Shown here piece by piece: positions 28,821-38,394 of a DNA stretch of 64,000 nt (the first letter of the stretch is position 1; the number at the start of each line of letters is the position of its first letter). Made by a program: the position numbers and the translations under genes. The notes under the pieces are model-generated. The model saw only the letters and a program-made list of their open reading frames with translations, was not told where the DNA came from and ran no database searches. The DNA is taken from positions 1 through 64,000 of the forward strand of contig NZ_JAFBER010000018.1 of NCBI RefSeq assembly GCF_016908855.1, in the 5' to 3' direction. The stretch is from Scopulibacillus daqui (lineage in GTDB: Bacteria > Bacillota > Bacilli > Bacillales > Sporolactobacillaceae).

Positions 28821-30956
28821 TTATAACTCTATAGATTTTGACTGTGTTTGCCTTTTTAATAACTTTTGATATTTTCTGCTGACAGATGATTGGCTGATCC
28901 CTAAAGCCTTAGCTGCTTTCGTCGTTGTTCTGTATTTTTTCATCGCAAGCATAATCAATTGTTCTTCAACATATTCTTGGGCTTCTTGAAGCGGGTAAAT
29001 ATCAGTAATGATCGGCTTTTTATGACCGACTGTTTCAAAGTTTAGGAACTGGCTGACAAAATCAGCGGTGATATTTTCTTCATCGGTTGTAACGAATACC
29101 CGTTCAATTAAATTTTGTAATTCCCGAATATTTCCTGGCCATGAGTATACTTCTAATAAATTAAGGGCATCCGGCGAAAAATGATAATTCTTTCCGTACT
29201 GCTCGTTTAATTGCTGGAGAAAATGAAACGCCAGCAACGGTATATCTTCTGATCGCTCTCTTAACGGCGGCACCCTTAATGGAATAACATTCAATCGGTA
29301 AAACAAGTCTTCCCGGAACGTTCCTTTTTCCACCATTTCTTTTAAATTACGATTTGTTGCGGCAATGATTTGCACATCAATTTTAACAGGCTTAGTGCTT
29401 CCAATCGGAATGATTTCTTTTTCTTGCAGAGCCCTTAACAGTTTAACTTGCAGCTGAAGCGGTATTTCGCCAATTTCATCCAAAAACAAAACGCCATGGT
29501 TCGCTTGTTGGAAATAACCAACCTTCCCATTAGCATTGGCGCCTGTAAATGCACCTTTTGTATAGCCGAATAACTCGCTCTCCAGCAAGTTTTCCGGTAT
29601 GGCGCCGCAGTTTATTTTTAAGAACGGCTGATCAGAACGCTTACCTAATCTATAAACAGACTCTGCAATTAATTCCTTTCCTACCCCGGATTCGCCATAA
29701 ATAAGAACAGTCGAAGAAAAATCAGAAACTTTCTTTACCTGCATCATTAATTTTTCCATTTTTGGACTGCAATAAATGACTTTTTTCAAAAATTGATCTT
29801 TACTTTTGAAATTATCAAGTTCTTCTTTATATTTGTTTGAAATCTTTTGCATTTCCTTTAATTTAGATCTTAACTCTGATGTTTCGGTAATATCTCTGGA
29901 AGCGATCACAATTCGGTGAATCTTGCCTTCCTCATCAAAGATAGGATTGCCTACTGCCAACACTTTTTTTCCGTTTTGTGTCTCTTGGACAACCGAAACT
30001 TTCTTTTTCTGTTCGAGGACTAATCTGGCAACCGATGGGCTGAAATTCCCCTTCTCCTCCATATCAAGAATATTTGTTCCAACCAGATCCTTTAGATCGC
30101 CTTCCCAAAACTCAGAAATAAAATGGTCGCTGTAACGAAGGATAACCCCGTTTGCATCAACAACAATAATTTCGTCGTATATCGTAGAAAGGATGGCGTT
30201 GAGATCCCTATTAAGATTTTTAACCGATTCTATCTCCATGGCCATCTCTTCAACCATCGGCAAATCTTGAACAACGACTATTAATCCATCGACCTGCCCG
30301 TTCGAAATGATAATCGGGCTGTAATCGACAAGAATGCCAATTTCATCATTGACAAGTATTTGATTAAGCAAAGTCTTTCCTGTTTCAAACACACTGTCAA
30401 TATGTTCCTTTTTAAAAACTGAGTCAGCGTCAGCGTTCAGCATTTTTTCAGATGAGGACTTTATCATCCGCAGTCCCGATTCATTAAAATTCACAATTTT
30501 TTTATTGCGGTCGATGACAAAGATCCCCATCGGAATGGATGTCAACATTACTTTTAAGATGTTCGTAATCTTATTATCTTCTTTAAAAAGTTCAATAAGG
30601 ACATCTTCTCTTTTCAAATAGCCGGCAAGTTCATCTTCATTATTTTTTACTAATGCAATAGGCTCTCCCAGAATCTGAAATATAAAAGGCAATGAGATGG
30701 TCTTATCGGGTTCTAAATGAGCCGCTTTGTCCAATGAAACAGCATTGGATTTCAGTGCGTCTATCGTTAAATGCGATCGATTCTTATCATCGGCAGGAAT
30801 GTCCTTTAAATTGACATATGCAAAAGGGCGCTCATCCTTTTCCAAAAATATAAATGGTTCATTAATGCGGTTAAGCTGTTTCTTCAATTCTGTTTCTGCT
30901 AGATTTATAGGAATACTAAAAATGGGCCTTATTTTTTTGTTCATCATTGTTTGCAT
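28821..30956 (-). CDS. Sigma-54-dependent enhancer-binding protein (PAS-AAA+-Fis)
   Basis: An activator of 711 residues. An unassigned N-terminal region (about 1-135, with a PFAYVNLKDIP segment that may be CBS-like) precedes two PAS domains (about 140-245 and 255-370) and a short coiled coil (about 375-400). A sigma-54 AAA+ domain follows (about 400-640) with GESGVGK, GAFTGA and FLDEIGE, then a Fis-type helix-turn-helix (TKAAKALGISQSSVSRKYQ) at the C-terminus. AAAGGGG is eight bases before the ATG. Sigma-54 promoters flank it on both sides at 28.6 and 33.0 kb, making it the probable activator of the putrescine/GABA units. The PAS signals are unknown. Confidence 0.9.
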   Translation of the reverse strand: MQTMMNKKIRPIFSIPINLAETELKKQLNRINEPFIFLEKDERPFAYVNLKDIPADDKNRSHLTIDALKSNAVSLDKAAHLEPDKTISLPFIFQILGEPIALVKNNEDELAGYLKREDVLIELFKEDNKITNILKVMLTSIPMGIFVIDRNKKIVNFNESGLRMIKSSSEKMLNADADSVFKKEHIDSVFETGKTLLNQILVNDEIGILVDYSPIIISNGQVDGLIVVVQDLPMVEEMAMEIESVKNLNRDLNAILSTIYDEIIVVDANGVILRYSDHFISEFWEGDLKDLVGTNILDMEEKGNFSPSVARLVLEQKKKVSVVQETQNGKKVLAVGNPIFDEEGKIHRIVIASRDITETSELRSKLKEMQKISNKYKEELDNFKSKDQFLKKVIYCSPKMEKLMMQVKKVSDFSSTVLIYGESGVGKELIAESVYRLGKRSDQPFLKINCGAIPENLLESELFGYTKGAFTGANANGKVGYFQQANHGVLFLDEIGEIPLQLQVKLLRALQEKEIIPIGSTKPVKIDVQIIAATNRNLKEMVEKGTFREDLFYRLNVIPLRVPPLRERSEDIPLLAFHFLQQLNEQYGKNYHFSPDALNLLEVYSWPGNIRELQNLIERVFVTTDEENITADFVSQFLNFETVGHKKPIITDIYPLQEAQEYVEEQLIMLAMKKYRTTTKAAKALGISQSSVSRKYQKLLKRQTQSKSIEL

Positions 30957-31054
30957 TTTGGCAGCCCCTTTCTATCATGATCTAACTTTTATTTTATATC
31001 AAAACAATGCCTTTTGAAACTGACTGTTTGCAGAGGGGAACTGATCAAAATTAA

Positions 31055-31077
31055 AAGCACCGGCCTCTTCGGTGCTT
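31055..31077 (-). terminator. Terminator overlapping the end of the unknown gene
   Basis: AAGCACCG and CGGTGCTT form an 8-bp stem followed by TTAATTTT on the minus strand; it overlaps the stop codon at 31076. Confidence 0.65.
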
Positions 31078-31471
31078 AGTCTAAGATATCTTTGAAATTA
31101 TCCATGATATAATGATATATCAGTTCTTTTGAAAAGCTTTTCTGGTACTTTTCGCTTTTTAATTCTTTCGGATTGATAAGTTTTATTGTATCGTATATTT
31201 TTTCAACACCATTATCAGAAACCCTGACTAGTATCTCTTTATCGTGTTTCCTAAAGGATATCCTCCTGTTTCCCAACTTAAAAAACTGTAAACTTCCAGA
31301 CGGAGAAGTTGATATGATCAATCGTTCTCCTATTTTTGTCAGTCCGACTCCGTTTTTAATTTCAGCTAAAAACAATCCGATGCTTTGAAAGGCTTCATTG
31401 ATAAGTGTCCTGTCTTGATCTTTATGAAAATATTTTTCAATTTTCAAAACTATGTCTTTTTCGTATTCCAC
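31076..31471 (-). CDS. Hypothetical protein of 131 residues in the polyamine island
   Basis: I do not recognise this protein. GTG at 31471 lies eight bases after AGAGGGG, whereas the longer frame to 31504 lacks a ribosome binding site. The product is soluble, basic and mixed alpha/beta, with segments TKIGERLIISTSPSGSLQF and KEILVRVSDNGVEKIYDTI that look like beta strands, and a helical C-terminal tail. It lies between a putrescine-type permease and the PAS activator, with a hairpin on each side. Its position suggests a role in regulation or sensing within the amine island, but that is only inference. Confidence 0.65.
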   Translation of the reverse strand: MEYEKDIVLKIEKYFHKDQDRTLINEAFQSIGLFLAEIKNGVGLTKIGERLIISTSPSGSLQFFKLGNRRISFRKHDKEILVRVSDNGVEKIYDTIKLINPKELKSEKYQKSFSKELIYHYIMDNFKDILD

Positions 31472-31555
31472 TTCTATCACCCCTCTTACTTTATAATTCG
31501 GCAATAGGTGTCAAAATCCTGTCTATAGAGTTAGAAAACGATGTTACAAATATAA

Positions 31556-31577
31556 GAAGGCGGATATCTCCACCTTC
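31556..31577 (-). terminator. Terminator of PuuP-like permease 1
   Basis: GAAGGTGG and CCGCCTTC form an 8-bp stem with one G-T-type mismatch just past the stop codon. The T-run is weak (TTATATTTG). Confidence 0.55.
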
Positions 31578-31584
31578 AAATATT

Positions 31585-32964
31585 TTATGCGCTTGTTATT
31601 TCCTTTTGTATATCATCATTCTCATCCGCATCTGACAAATCGAATTGCGGCGGATGCTTTTTAAATCCTTTTGTTAAAAATATGAGATAGATAATACCGA
31701 TCAAAAGCCAAGTTAACCCCACAGATAATGAGCCAAAGCCTAAATTAATCCAAAGCGCCAAAGTCATTAACGCTCCAGTCATCGGGAAAACAAGATTCGT
31801 TATAACACCTATTATTGAGCGATCTTTTTTCTTGATAAAATAATAAGCGGTTACGGAGATATTCACGAAAATAAACGAAACGAAAGCACCAAAATTTATT
31901 AAAGCTGATGCTGTATCAAGGTTCAGAAATAAACCGACACATGAAAGCAAACCAATGATCAAAAGGTTAAGAATCGGTGTTTTAAAACGAGGATGGATAA
32001 AGCCGAAAACCCTTTTAGGAAAGACATTATCACGTCCCATTACGAATAAAAGCCTGGCCGCACTGGCATGGGCGGCTAAGGCAGATGCTGAAGTAGCCGT
32101 AACAATCCCGGCTAAAAGGGCAGCGCTAAATAGATGGCCGCCGATAACTTTGGCAACACTCGTGGAAGCGGTATCAATATTTTCGAAAGTTGTCATGTCA
32201 GGATGAACAAGATAGGCGAAATAGGCAACTCCGACAAAAACAATGCCTGCAGCCAATAAAACCAACAATATTGCTTTAGGTATCGTTTTCGTTGGATTTA
32301 TCGTTTCTTCAGATAACGTTGTAATCGCATCGAAGCCTAAAAAGGATAAACTCACCAACGCTGCGCCTGATATGACATTTTTTATCGAACCATCCGCGTT
32401 CATAAATGGATGAATCGATAATACCGTTCCTTCTCCGGTCCCGCTGATAAGAGCTTTTATGGATAAAGAAAAAAAGAAAAACATAACAAGTGCAACATAA
32501 AATAAAAGAATGCCGTTGACCTTTGTATTTAATTTCATACCAACAATATTAACGCCTGTCACAACAACTATAATGAATAAAATCCAAACTTGTCTCGGAA
32601 TATCTTGAAAGACCTCAGCTAAATAGGTACCGGCAATCAGCATATTAATCATTGGCAAAAGCACATAGTCAAGAAGAATGACCCAGCCGACGACAAATCC
32701 TAAATGCGGTGAAATTGATTTTTGTACATACGTATATGCAGAACCCGCCACCGGGAACGCTTTGACCATTTTCCCATAACTGAAGCCGGTAAACAGCATG
32801 GTGATTAAAGTTAATAAATAGGCGCCGGCTAACATGCCATGGCTGGTTTTAGCACCAACACCATAAGTTTCAAAAACTGTCATCGGATCCATGTAGGCAA
32901 GTCCGAAAAGAACCAGCGGCAAAAGTTTCAATGTTCGGTCTAATGAAATGTTATGATTCTGCAA
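31585..32964 (-). CDS. APC permease, putrescine importer-like, copy 1
   Basis: An APC-superfamily transporter with twelve predicted helices (about 459 aa). It is related to PuuP-type putrescine importers, with GLAYMDPMTVFETYG at helix 1, the GFSYGKMVKAFPVAGSAYTY segment and LSFLGFDAITTLSEET in helix 6. The likely start is TTG 32964, eleven bases from GGAG; a GTG at 32976 overlaps that GGAG and is less likely. A -24/-12 promoter lies about 50 bases upstream, with a perfect 15-bp palindrome further up, so expression should be sigma-54-dependent. Two close paralogues follow upstream. Confidence 0.85.
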   Translation of the reverse strand: MQNHNISLDRTLKLLPLVLFGLAYMDPMTVFETYGVGAKTSHGMLAGAYLLTLITMLFTGFSYGKMVKAFPVAGSAYTYVQKSISPHLGFVVGWVILLDYVLLPMINMLIAGTYLAEVFQDIPRQVWILFIIVVVTGVNIVGMKLNTKVNGILLFYVALVMFFFFSLSIKALISGTGEGTVLSIHPFMNADGSIKNVISGAALVSLSFLGFDAITTLSEETINPTKTIPKAILLVLLAAGIVFVGVAYFAYLVHPDMTTFENIDTASTSVAKVIGGHLFSAALLAGIVTATSASALAAHASAARLLFVMGRDNVFPKRVFGFIHPRFKTPILNLLIIGLLSCVGLFLNLDTASALINFGAFVSFIFVNISVTAYYFIKKKDRSIIGVITNLVFPMTGALMTLALWINLGFGSLSVGLTWLLIGIIYLIFLTKGFKKHPPQFDLSDADENDDIQKEITSA

Positions 32965-33010
32965 TAAGTCTTTCACTCCTCTATATGAAGTCGAATTTCA
33001 CTTAATAATT

Positions 33011-33028
33011 ATGCAAGAATTATGCCAA
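33011..33028 (-). promoter_or_regulatory. Sigma-54 promoter of PuuP-like permease 1
   Basis: The minus strand reads TTGGCATAATTCTTGCAT, a close match to the -24/-12 consensus, about 50 bases before the start codon. Confidence 0.87.
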
Positions 33029-33088
33029 GGTTAAATATACGGAAAATTAATGATATTTTTAATATAGATGATATGGGTTATGCAATCA

Positions 33089-33103
33089 TGAATAACTTAT
33101 TCA
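33089..33103. promoter_or_regulatory. Palindrome TGAATAACTTATTCA, candidate enhancer site
   Basis: A perfect 7-1-7 palindrome about 60 bases upstream of the -24 element. The same TGAATA-N3-TATTCA pattern occurs upstream of the gabD-type promoter at 39979-39993. This suggests a shared upstream activating sequence for one of the two enhancer-binding proteins. Confidence 0.55.
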
Positions 33104-33131
33104 AATATGATTAAAGCGAGTGATCCAAACA

Positions 33132-33160
33132 ACGGTAGCCTTTGTTTTGAAGACTGCCGT
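33132..33160 (-). terminator. Weak terminator of PuuP-like permease 2
   Basis: ACGGCAG and CTACCGT pair over seven bases with one G-T pair; only TTGTTT follows on the minus strand. Confidence 0.4.
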
Positions 33161-33183
33161 GTTATTTCTATATAAACTGCCCT

Positions 33184-34530
33184 TCACCCGCTCACTGATT
33201 CCGTTTCATCAAAATCAAATTTCGGCGGCTTCTTAGTAAAGCCTCTCGTTAAGTATACAAGATAGACAATTCCAACAGCCGACCAACAAAGCCCCATTAT
33301 CATCGCATGGCGGTCTAAGCTGAACCACAGATAAGCATTAACAGCAAAACCGGCAAGGGGAATAATAATATTGCTGATGACGGAACGGAACGTATACTTC
33401 TTTTTATTTCTAATGAAATAAACAATAACAGATAGATTGACAAACGAAAATGCCGTATACGCTCCAAAGTTAATTAATGATGTAGCGGTTGCAAGATTTA
33501 AGAACAATGCTGCAAGCGCTAAAATACCTAAAATAATCACATTGAATATCGGTGTTTTAAACCGGGGATGGACATAGCTGAACAGTTTTTTTGTTAAAAC
33601 GCCGTCGCGGCCCATCGCATATAAAAGCCGCGATGCACTTGTTTGTGATGCCAAACCTGATGCCGTAACTGACACAAGGGCACCGGCAAGGAAAATAGAT
33701 TGAAAAACCGTTCCTCCGATATATTTTGCTATTTCCGGCGATGCTCCGGAAACGTTCTGTAATGATGCCACGTTCGGAAACAGACATTGCATGAAGTATG
33801 TCACTGCAATAAAGAAAACCCCGCCAGCCATGGCAATACAAAAAATGCCTCTCGGTACATTTTTCTTCGGCTCAATGGTCTCCTCCGAAAGCGTGGTCAC
33901 TGCATCGAATCCTAAAAAGGATAAAGCTAGAATAGATGCACCGGAAATCACCGGCCCCCATGATATGTGGTCAGTGTAAAAAGGATGAAACGAAAAATGA
34001 TGACCACCAAAAATAATGGCTCTAATATTTAAAATAACAAAGATTAAAACAACCAAAAACTGGAAGGTCACCATTAGAACGTTTGCGGAAACGGCCACTT
34101 TAATGCCGATAACATTCATTGTCGTCATTAATAAAATTAAACCGATGATCCAAACCCATTTGGGTACATTCGGAAATCCCGAAGACAAATAAACGTTTGC
34201 CAAAAGCGCATTTATCATTGGCAAAAAAAGATAGTCAAGCAGCGATGCCCAGCCGACAAGAAAACCCAATCCCGAGTTCATCGTCTGACTTGTATAAGTA
34301 TATGCGGATCCGGCTGCGGGGTACAATTTAACCATTTTACCGTAACTGAACGCAGTAAACAAAACAGCAATCGTCACGAGTATATAAGCCAAGGGAACAT
34401 GCCCTTTTGTGACTTCAGATACAATGCCGAACGTATCAAATACAGCAAACGGGGACATATAAGCCAAACCGAGAAAGACAATGTGCCGCAACTTTAGCGA
34501 ACGGACTAATTTTACGTTATTTTGCTCCAA
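33184..34530 (-). CDS. APC permease, putrescine importer-like, copy 2
   Basis: A twelve-helix APC transporter (448 aa) close to copy 3, and more distant from copy 1. Segments AYMSPFAVFDTFGIV, FSYGKMVKLYPAAGSAYTYTSQT and LSFLGFDAVTTLSEET mark the family. I choose TTG 34530 because AAAGGTGTGG lies just upstream and the resulting start aligns with the GTG start of copy 3; the frame to 34572 would begin at about the sigma-54 transcription start. It probably imports putrescine or a related amine. It is independently controlled by the -24/-12 promoter at 34581. Confidence 0.85.
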   Translation of the reverse strand: MEQNNVKLVRSLKLRHIVFLGLAYMSPFAVFDTFGIVSEVTKGHVPLAYILVTIAVLFTAFSYGKMVKLYPAAGSAYTYTSQTMNSGLGFLVGWASLLDYLFLPMINALLANVYLSSGFPNVPKWVWIIGLILLMTTMNVIGIKVAVSANVLMVTFQFLVVLIFVILNIRAIIFGGHHFSFHPFYTDHISWGPVISGASILALSFLGFDAVTTLSEETIEPKKNVPRGIFCIAMAGGVFFIAVTYFMQCLFPNVASLQNVSGASPEIAKYIGGTVFQSIFLAGALVSVTASGLASQTSASRLLYAMGRDGVLTKKLFSYVHPRFKTPIFNVIILGILALAALFLNLATATSLINFGAYTAFSFVNLSVIVYFIRNKKKYTFRSVISNIIIPLAGFAVNAYLWFSLDRHAMIMGLCWSAVGIVYLVYLTRGFTKKPPKFDFDETESVSG

Positions 34531-34580
34531 TTTTGACCACACCTTTTTCAATATTTTTATTTTTTTAATCACTTTTTATT

Positions 34581-34598
34581 TTGCAATTTTTATGCCAA
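34581..34598 (-). promoter_or_regulatory. Sigma-54 promoter of PuuP-like permease 2
   Basis: The minus strand reads TTGGCATAAAAATTGCAA, matching TGGCAY-N5-TTGCW. Confidence 0.87.
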
Positions 34599-34719
34599 CC
34601 TCATGAAACCAACCCTTCCATAAACGGATAATAAAATTTTTAATATGCAGGCCATTATTTATTCGAACCAATGATTCCTTTTCGTTTATCCAAAAGGGGC
34701 CAATGTTAATCAAAAAAAT

Positions 34720-34739
34720 GCCAGCCATTGACGGCTGAC
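34720..34739 (-). terminator. Terminator of PuuP-like permease 3
   Basis: GTCAGCC and GGCTGGC form a 7-base stem with one mismatch, followed by ATTTTTTTG on the minus strand. Confidence 0.75.
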
Positions 34740-34765
34740 ATGACATAATAATCTCTTATCTTTTT

Positions 34766-36136
34766 TTAACCGCTCATTGATTCCGGCTCAGCGGCCAAAG
34801 CCTCAGATTCATCGAAGTGAAATTCGGGCGGTTCTTTAGTAAAACATTTCGTAAGGTATAAAAGGTATACAAACCCTGCCGCAATCCAGCTTAACCCAAG
34901 AATCATCGCATCGCGGTCCAAATGAAACCATAAATATACATTAACCGCTAAACCTATGAGAGGGATGATGATATATTCAATGATAGAGCCTAATGTGTGC
35001 GGCTTCTTTTGTTTAAAATAAAAGGCAATAACAGATAAATTAACAAACGAAAAAGCAGTAAACGCACCGAAATTGATAAATGACGTTGCCGTTTTTAAAT
35101 TCAGCAATAACGCGGTAAGTGCTATAACCCCTAATATGACAACATTAAATACTGGTGTTTTGAACTTTGGATGCACATAACTGAATAATTTCTTCGGAAG
35201 AACACCATCTCGGCCCATCGCATATAAAAGCCGTGATGCGCTAGTCTGTGCAGCAAGTCCCGAAGCTGTAACAGAAACAAATGCACCGGCAAGAAAAATC
35301 GCTTGGAACAAAGTCCCCCCTATCAATTTAGCGATTTCTGGAGAGGCTCCTGAAATATTTTTCAGCACGGATACATTCGGTATTAAGCATTGCATAAAAA
35401 ATGTCACAATGATAAAGAAAAGGCCGCCGAACAAGGAAATGAGCAATATCCCTCTTGGCACATTCTTTTTCGGTTCGACAACTTCTTCCGAAAGGGTTGT
35501 GACAGCATCAAATCCTAGAAAAGACAAAGCCAGGATAGAAGAGCCGGCAATGACCGCCGACCAAGACATGTGATCAGAAATGACTGGTTGATATGAGAAA
35601 TGCCCCGTACCGCCTTCAACAATGGCTCTAATCGTCAAAACGATAAAAGCAATCGCGACGATCAGCTGGAATAACACCATAAGCATATTTGCGGATACAG
35701 CGATTTTAACCCCTGCAATATTCATGATTGTGATTAAGAGTATTAACCCGACAATCCACACCCATCTGGGAACGTTGGGAAATCCTGTTGAAAGATAAAC
35801 ATTTGCCAGCAGTGCATTAATCATAGGCATAAAGATATAATCGAGCAAAGACGCCCACCCGACGAGAAAACCAAGTCCCGGATGCATCGTTTGCCTTGTA
35901 TACGTATAGGCTGACCCCGCTTGAGGGAATTGCTTGACCATCTTGCCGTAACTAAAAGCGGTGAAAAGAACAGCAATCGTGACTAATATATAGGCCGCCG
36001 GTACATGTCCTTTTGTCGTCTGTGATACAATGCCAAACGTATCAAATACGGCAAAAGGGGCCATATATGCCAATCCAATAAAAACAAGATGCTTCAATTT
36101 TAATGAACGTTCAAATTGTTGAGCCTTTTGTTCCAC
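34766..36136 (-). CDS. APC permease, putrescine importer-like, copy 3
   Basis: A twelve-helix APC transporter (456 aa), a recent-looking paralogue of copy 2 (shared AYMAPFAVFDTFGIV, SYGKMVK, AGSAYTYTRQTMHPGLGFLVGW and SFLGFDAVTTLSEE). It starts at GTG, six bases after AGGAGGGATAAGG. Unlike copies 1 and 2 it has no -24/-12 promoter. It follows the agmatine genes by about 200 bases and may be transcribed with them, with a cre-like sequence just upstream. It is expected to import putrescine, agmatine or a related amine. Confidence 0.85.
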   Translation of the reverse strand: MEQKAQQFERSLKLKHLVFIGLAYMAPFAVFDTFGIVSQTTKGHVPAAYILVTIAVLFTAFSYGKMVKQFPQAGSAYTYTRQTMHPGLGFLVGWASLLDYIFMPMINALLANVYLSTGFPNVPRWVWIVGLILLITIMNIAGVKIAVSANMLMVLFQLIVAIAFIVLTIRAIVEGGTGHFSYQPVISDHMSWSAVIAGSSILALSFLGFDAVTTLSEEVVEPKKNVPRGILLISLFGGLFFIIVTFFMQCLIPNVSVLKNISGASPEIAKLIGGTLFQAIFLAGAFVSVTASGLAAQTSASRLLYAMGRDGVLPKKLFSYVHPKFKTPVFNVVILGVIALTALLLNLKTATSFINFGAFTAFSFVNLSVIAFYFKQKKPHTLGSIIEYIIIPLIGLAVNVYLWFHLDRDAMILGLSWIAAGFVYLLYLTKCFTKEPPEFHFDESEALAAEPESMSG

Positions 36137-36154
36137 CCTTATCCCTCCTTGGCT

Positions 36155-36168
36155 TGAAAGCGCTTAAG
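36155..36168. promoter_or_regulatory. Partial cre-like sequence
   Basis: TGAAAGCGCTTAAG matches the cre consensus at 12 of 14 positions, directly before the ribosome binding site of permease 3. Catabolite control is possible but unproven. Confidence 0.25.
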
Positions 36169-36272
36169 AAAATAGTCCTGCTTAACCTATGAACGTCTGA
36201 AAGGGTGCTTCTTATCCACCTCAATCATTTCAATTTTTGTAAATGGCTGTATATCCCTTCTTTAAGGCGATA

Positions 36273-36314
36273 GGGCCGTGCCCTGTCGAATTATTGATAC
36301 AGGGGTAACGGCCC
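36273..36314. other. Long intercistronic hairpin between aguB and permease 3
   Basis: GGGCCGTGCCCTGT pairs imperfectly with ACAGGGGTAACGGCCC. No U-run follows on the minus strand. It could attenuate or process the message between the agmatine genes and the permease. Confidence 0.45.
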
Positions 36315-36343
36315 ATTTCCAATAGCTGCTGTTTTCTTTAAAG

Positions 36344-37216
36344 TTATTTTAGAACGCGATACAATAATTCACCATAGCTGTCTGGTCTTCTGTCACGGTG
36401 GAATTGGAGAATATTGCGTGCTTTTTTGACTTCCGACAAATCAATTTCTGCCATAATAATTTCATCTTCTTTGGTTTCTGCTTCTTTAATAACTGTACCC
36501 CATGGGTTGCTGATAAAGCTGCGTCCATAGAACTCCATATATCCTTCATCAGAATCTTCGCGCCCTACACGATTAACCGCCGCGATGAACATATTATTAT
36601 GAATGCCATGCGCACGGATCGCATCCATCCATGTTTGCGACGTATCAAGGTCAGGATGTTCCGGTTCAGATCCAATCGCAGACGGATAGAATACGATATC
36701 CGCCCCTTTTAATGCAAGAATTCTGGAAGGTTCAGGGAACCACTCATCCCAGCAAATTAAGACGCCGATTGTACCGAATTTCGTTTCAAAAACAGGATAG
36801 CCACTGTCGCCTTCAGCAAAATAATACTTTTCAATATATTGCGGCCCTTCCGGAATATGATGCTTGCGATACTTGCCGAGATCAGTGCCATCAGCATCGT
36901 AGACGACTACCGTATTGAAATACATGCCGTCCATTGCGTATTCATATAATGAAGTGATAATAACGACACCTAATTCTTTGGCGAGCGCCTGCATTTTATT
37001 TGTGATTGGCCCTGGAATAGGTTCAGCCCATTCGTATTTTTCTGAATCAATTGTTTGCGGGAAATACTTTCCGCCAAATAATTCTTGCGTACAAATAATT
37101 TCCGCGCCTTTTTCAGCGGCTTCACGAATCATTTTAACTGCTTTTTCTACGTTTGCTTCACGATCATCTGAACAGCTGTGTTGAATAAGTGCGATATTTA
37201 CTTTGCTTTTCTTCAT
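36344..37216 (-). CDS. aguB: N-carbamoylputrescine amidase
   Basis: A nitrilase-superfamily hydrolase (290 aa) converting N-carbamoylputrescine to putrescine, CO2 and ammonia. The triad is E45 (CTQELFGG), K118 (KYRKHHIP) and C155 (LICWDEWFPE), and PEHPDLDTSQTWMDA near 190 is typical of AguB. AAAGGATG precedes the ATG. It follows agmatine deiminase by 20 bases, the usual aguA-aguB pairing. It feeds the putrescine aminotransferase encoded ten kilobases away in the same island. Confidence 0.93.
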   Translation of the reverse strand: MKKSKVNIALIQHSCSDDREANVEKAVKMIREAAEKGAEIICTQELFGGKYFPQTIDSEKYEWAEPIPGPITNKMQALAKELGVVIITSLYEYAMDGMYFNTVVVYDADGTDLGKYRKHHIPEGPQYIEKYYFAEGDSGYPVFETKFGTIGVLICWDEWFPEPSRILALKGADIVFYPSAIGSEPEHPDLDTSQTWMDAIRAHGIHNNMFIAAVNRVGREDSDEGYMEFYGRSFISNPWGTVIKEAETKEDEIIMAEIDLSEVKKARNILQFHRDRRPDSYGELLYRVLK

Positions 37217-37236
37217 GATTTATCATCCTTTCTAAT

Positions 37237-38334
37237 TTATGGCAGCGGCTGCTGCTGAGTGATGCAGTGAATATTTCCTCCGCCCAGCGCAATTTCCCGC
37301 GTATAAACTTGGACAACTTCTCTATCCGGAAAAAGCGCTTGCATTTTCTCTAATGCTTCGTTATCGCGCGGATCGCCAAAGGCTGGGATAATCACACCGC
37401 CGTTGCATATGTAGCAATTGATATACGTACAAGCGAGCTCTGTGCCGGTGTGCCTTCCATAGCTTCCGCGGGCAACGTCAATGCCTTCACTTTCTTCTTC
37501 AGTCATCTCAATTTGTGTTGGAATATGAATTTTGTGAATCTCTAATTTTCTGCCTTTTGCATCGGTTTCGTCTTTTAGCCGTTCATAAGCAGCATTCAGC
37601 ACTTCATATTGCGGATCATTTCTATCATCAGTCCAGCTGATGGCTACAACACCGGGGCGGACGAAAAAGACAACCTCATCCACATGTCCGTCGGTTTCAT
37701 CGTTTAACATGCCATCCTTTAACCAAATGATTTTTTCGATATTTAAATAGTCTTTTAATTTTTGTTCTATTTGTTCTTTAGAAAGGTGCGGATTGCGGTT
37801 GCCGTTTAAAAGGCACTGTTCTGTCGTAATTAATGTGCCTTCGCCGTCAACAGTAATTGAACCGCCTTCTAAAACAAAATCTTGGGCATCATAGCGATGA
37901 ATATGTTCAATTTCCAAAACTTTTTGTTTGACATAAGTATCCAAGTTCCACGGAAAATAGAGTCCTTTTTCCAATCCGCCCCAAGCATTAAACCCCCAAT
38001 CGATGCCGCGAACCTCACCTTTATCGTTTTTTACAAATGTTGGTCCAATATCTCTCATCCAAGCATCGTTTGATGAGATTTCAACGACACGTATTGAATC
38101 GGGCGCTAATTCCCGAACATGTTCAAATTGGTCGGCGCTGACGCATAATGTAACCGGTTCAAATCTTGCAATACTTTGAGCGACATTCATGAATGCTTTT
38201 TGCGCCGGTTTAGCACCGAGCCGCCAAGTATCTGTTCTTTCCGGCCAGAGCATCCAAGTTCCTTTGTGAGGCTCAAATTCCCCTGGCATACGAAAGTCGT
38301 CTTGCTTTGGTGTACTGCTTATCGTTGTTGCCAT
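37237..38334 (-). CDS. aguA: Agmatine deiminase
   Basis: A peptidyl-arginine-deiminase-family enzyme (365 aa) that hydrolyses agmatine to N-carbamoylputrescine and ammonia. Guanidine-binding and catalytic segments are [53 protein letters not shown] and the C-terminal [11 protein letters not shown] with catalytic cysteine 357. AGGGGGACG precedes the ATG. It lies 60 bases after the semialdehyde dehydrogenase gene and 20 before aguB. I see no arginine decarboxylase in the window, so agmatine is presumably imported or made elsewhere. Confidence 0.94.
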   Translation of the reverse strand: MATTISSTPKQDDFRMPGEFEPHKGTWMLWPERTDTWRLGAKPAQKAFMNVAQSIARFEPVTLCVSADQFEHVRELAPDSIRVVEISSNDAWMRDIGPTFVKNDKGEVRGIDWGFNAWGGLEKGLYFPWNLDTYVKQKVLEIEHIHRYDAQDFVLEGGSITVDGEGTLITTEQCLLNGNRNPHLSKEQIEQKLKDYLNIEKIIWLKDGMLNDETDGHVDEVVFFVRPGVVAISWTDDRNDPQYEVLNAAYERLKDETDAKGRKLEIHKIHIPTQIEMTEEESEGIDVARGSYGRHTGTELACTYINCYICNGGVIIPAFGDPRDNEALEKMQALFPDREVVQVYTREIALGGGNIHCITQQQPLP

Positions 38335-38394
38335 TTAACGTCCCCCTATTCAGATTCACATTATCGAGTATATACCTTCTAGAAGTTTCAAAGT

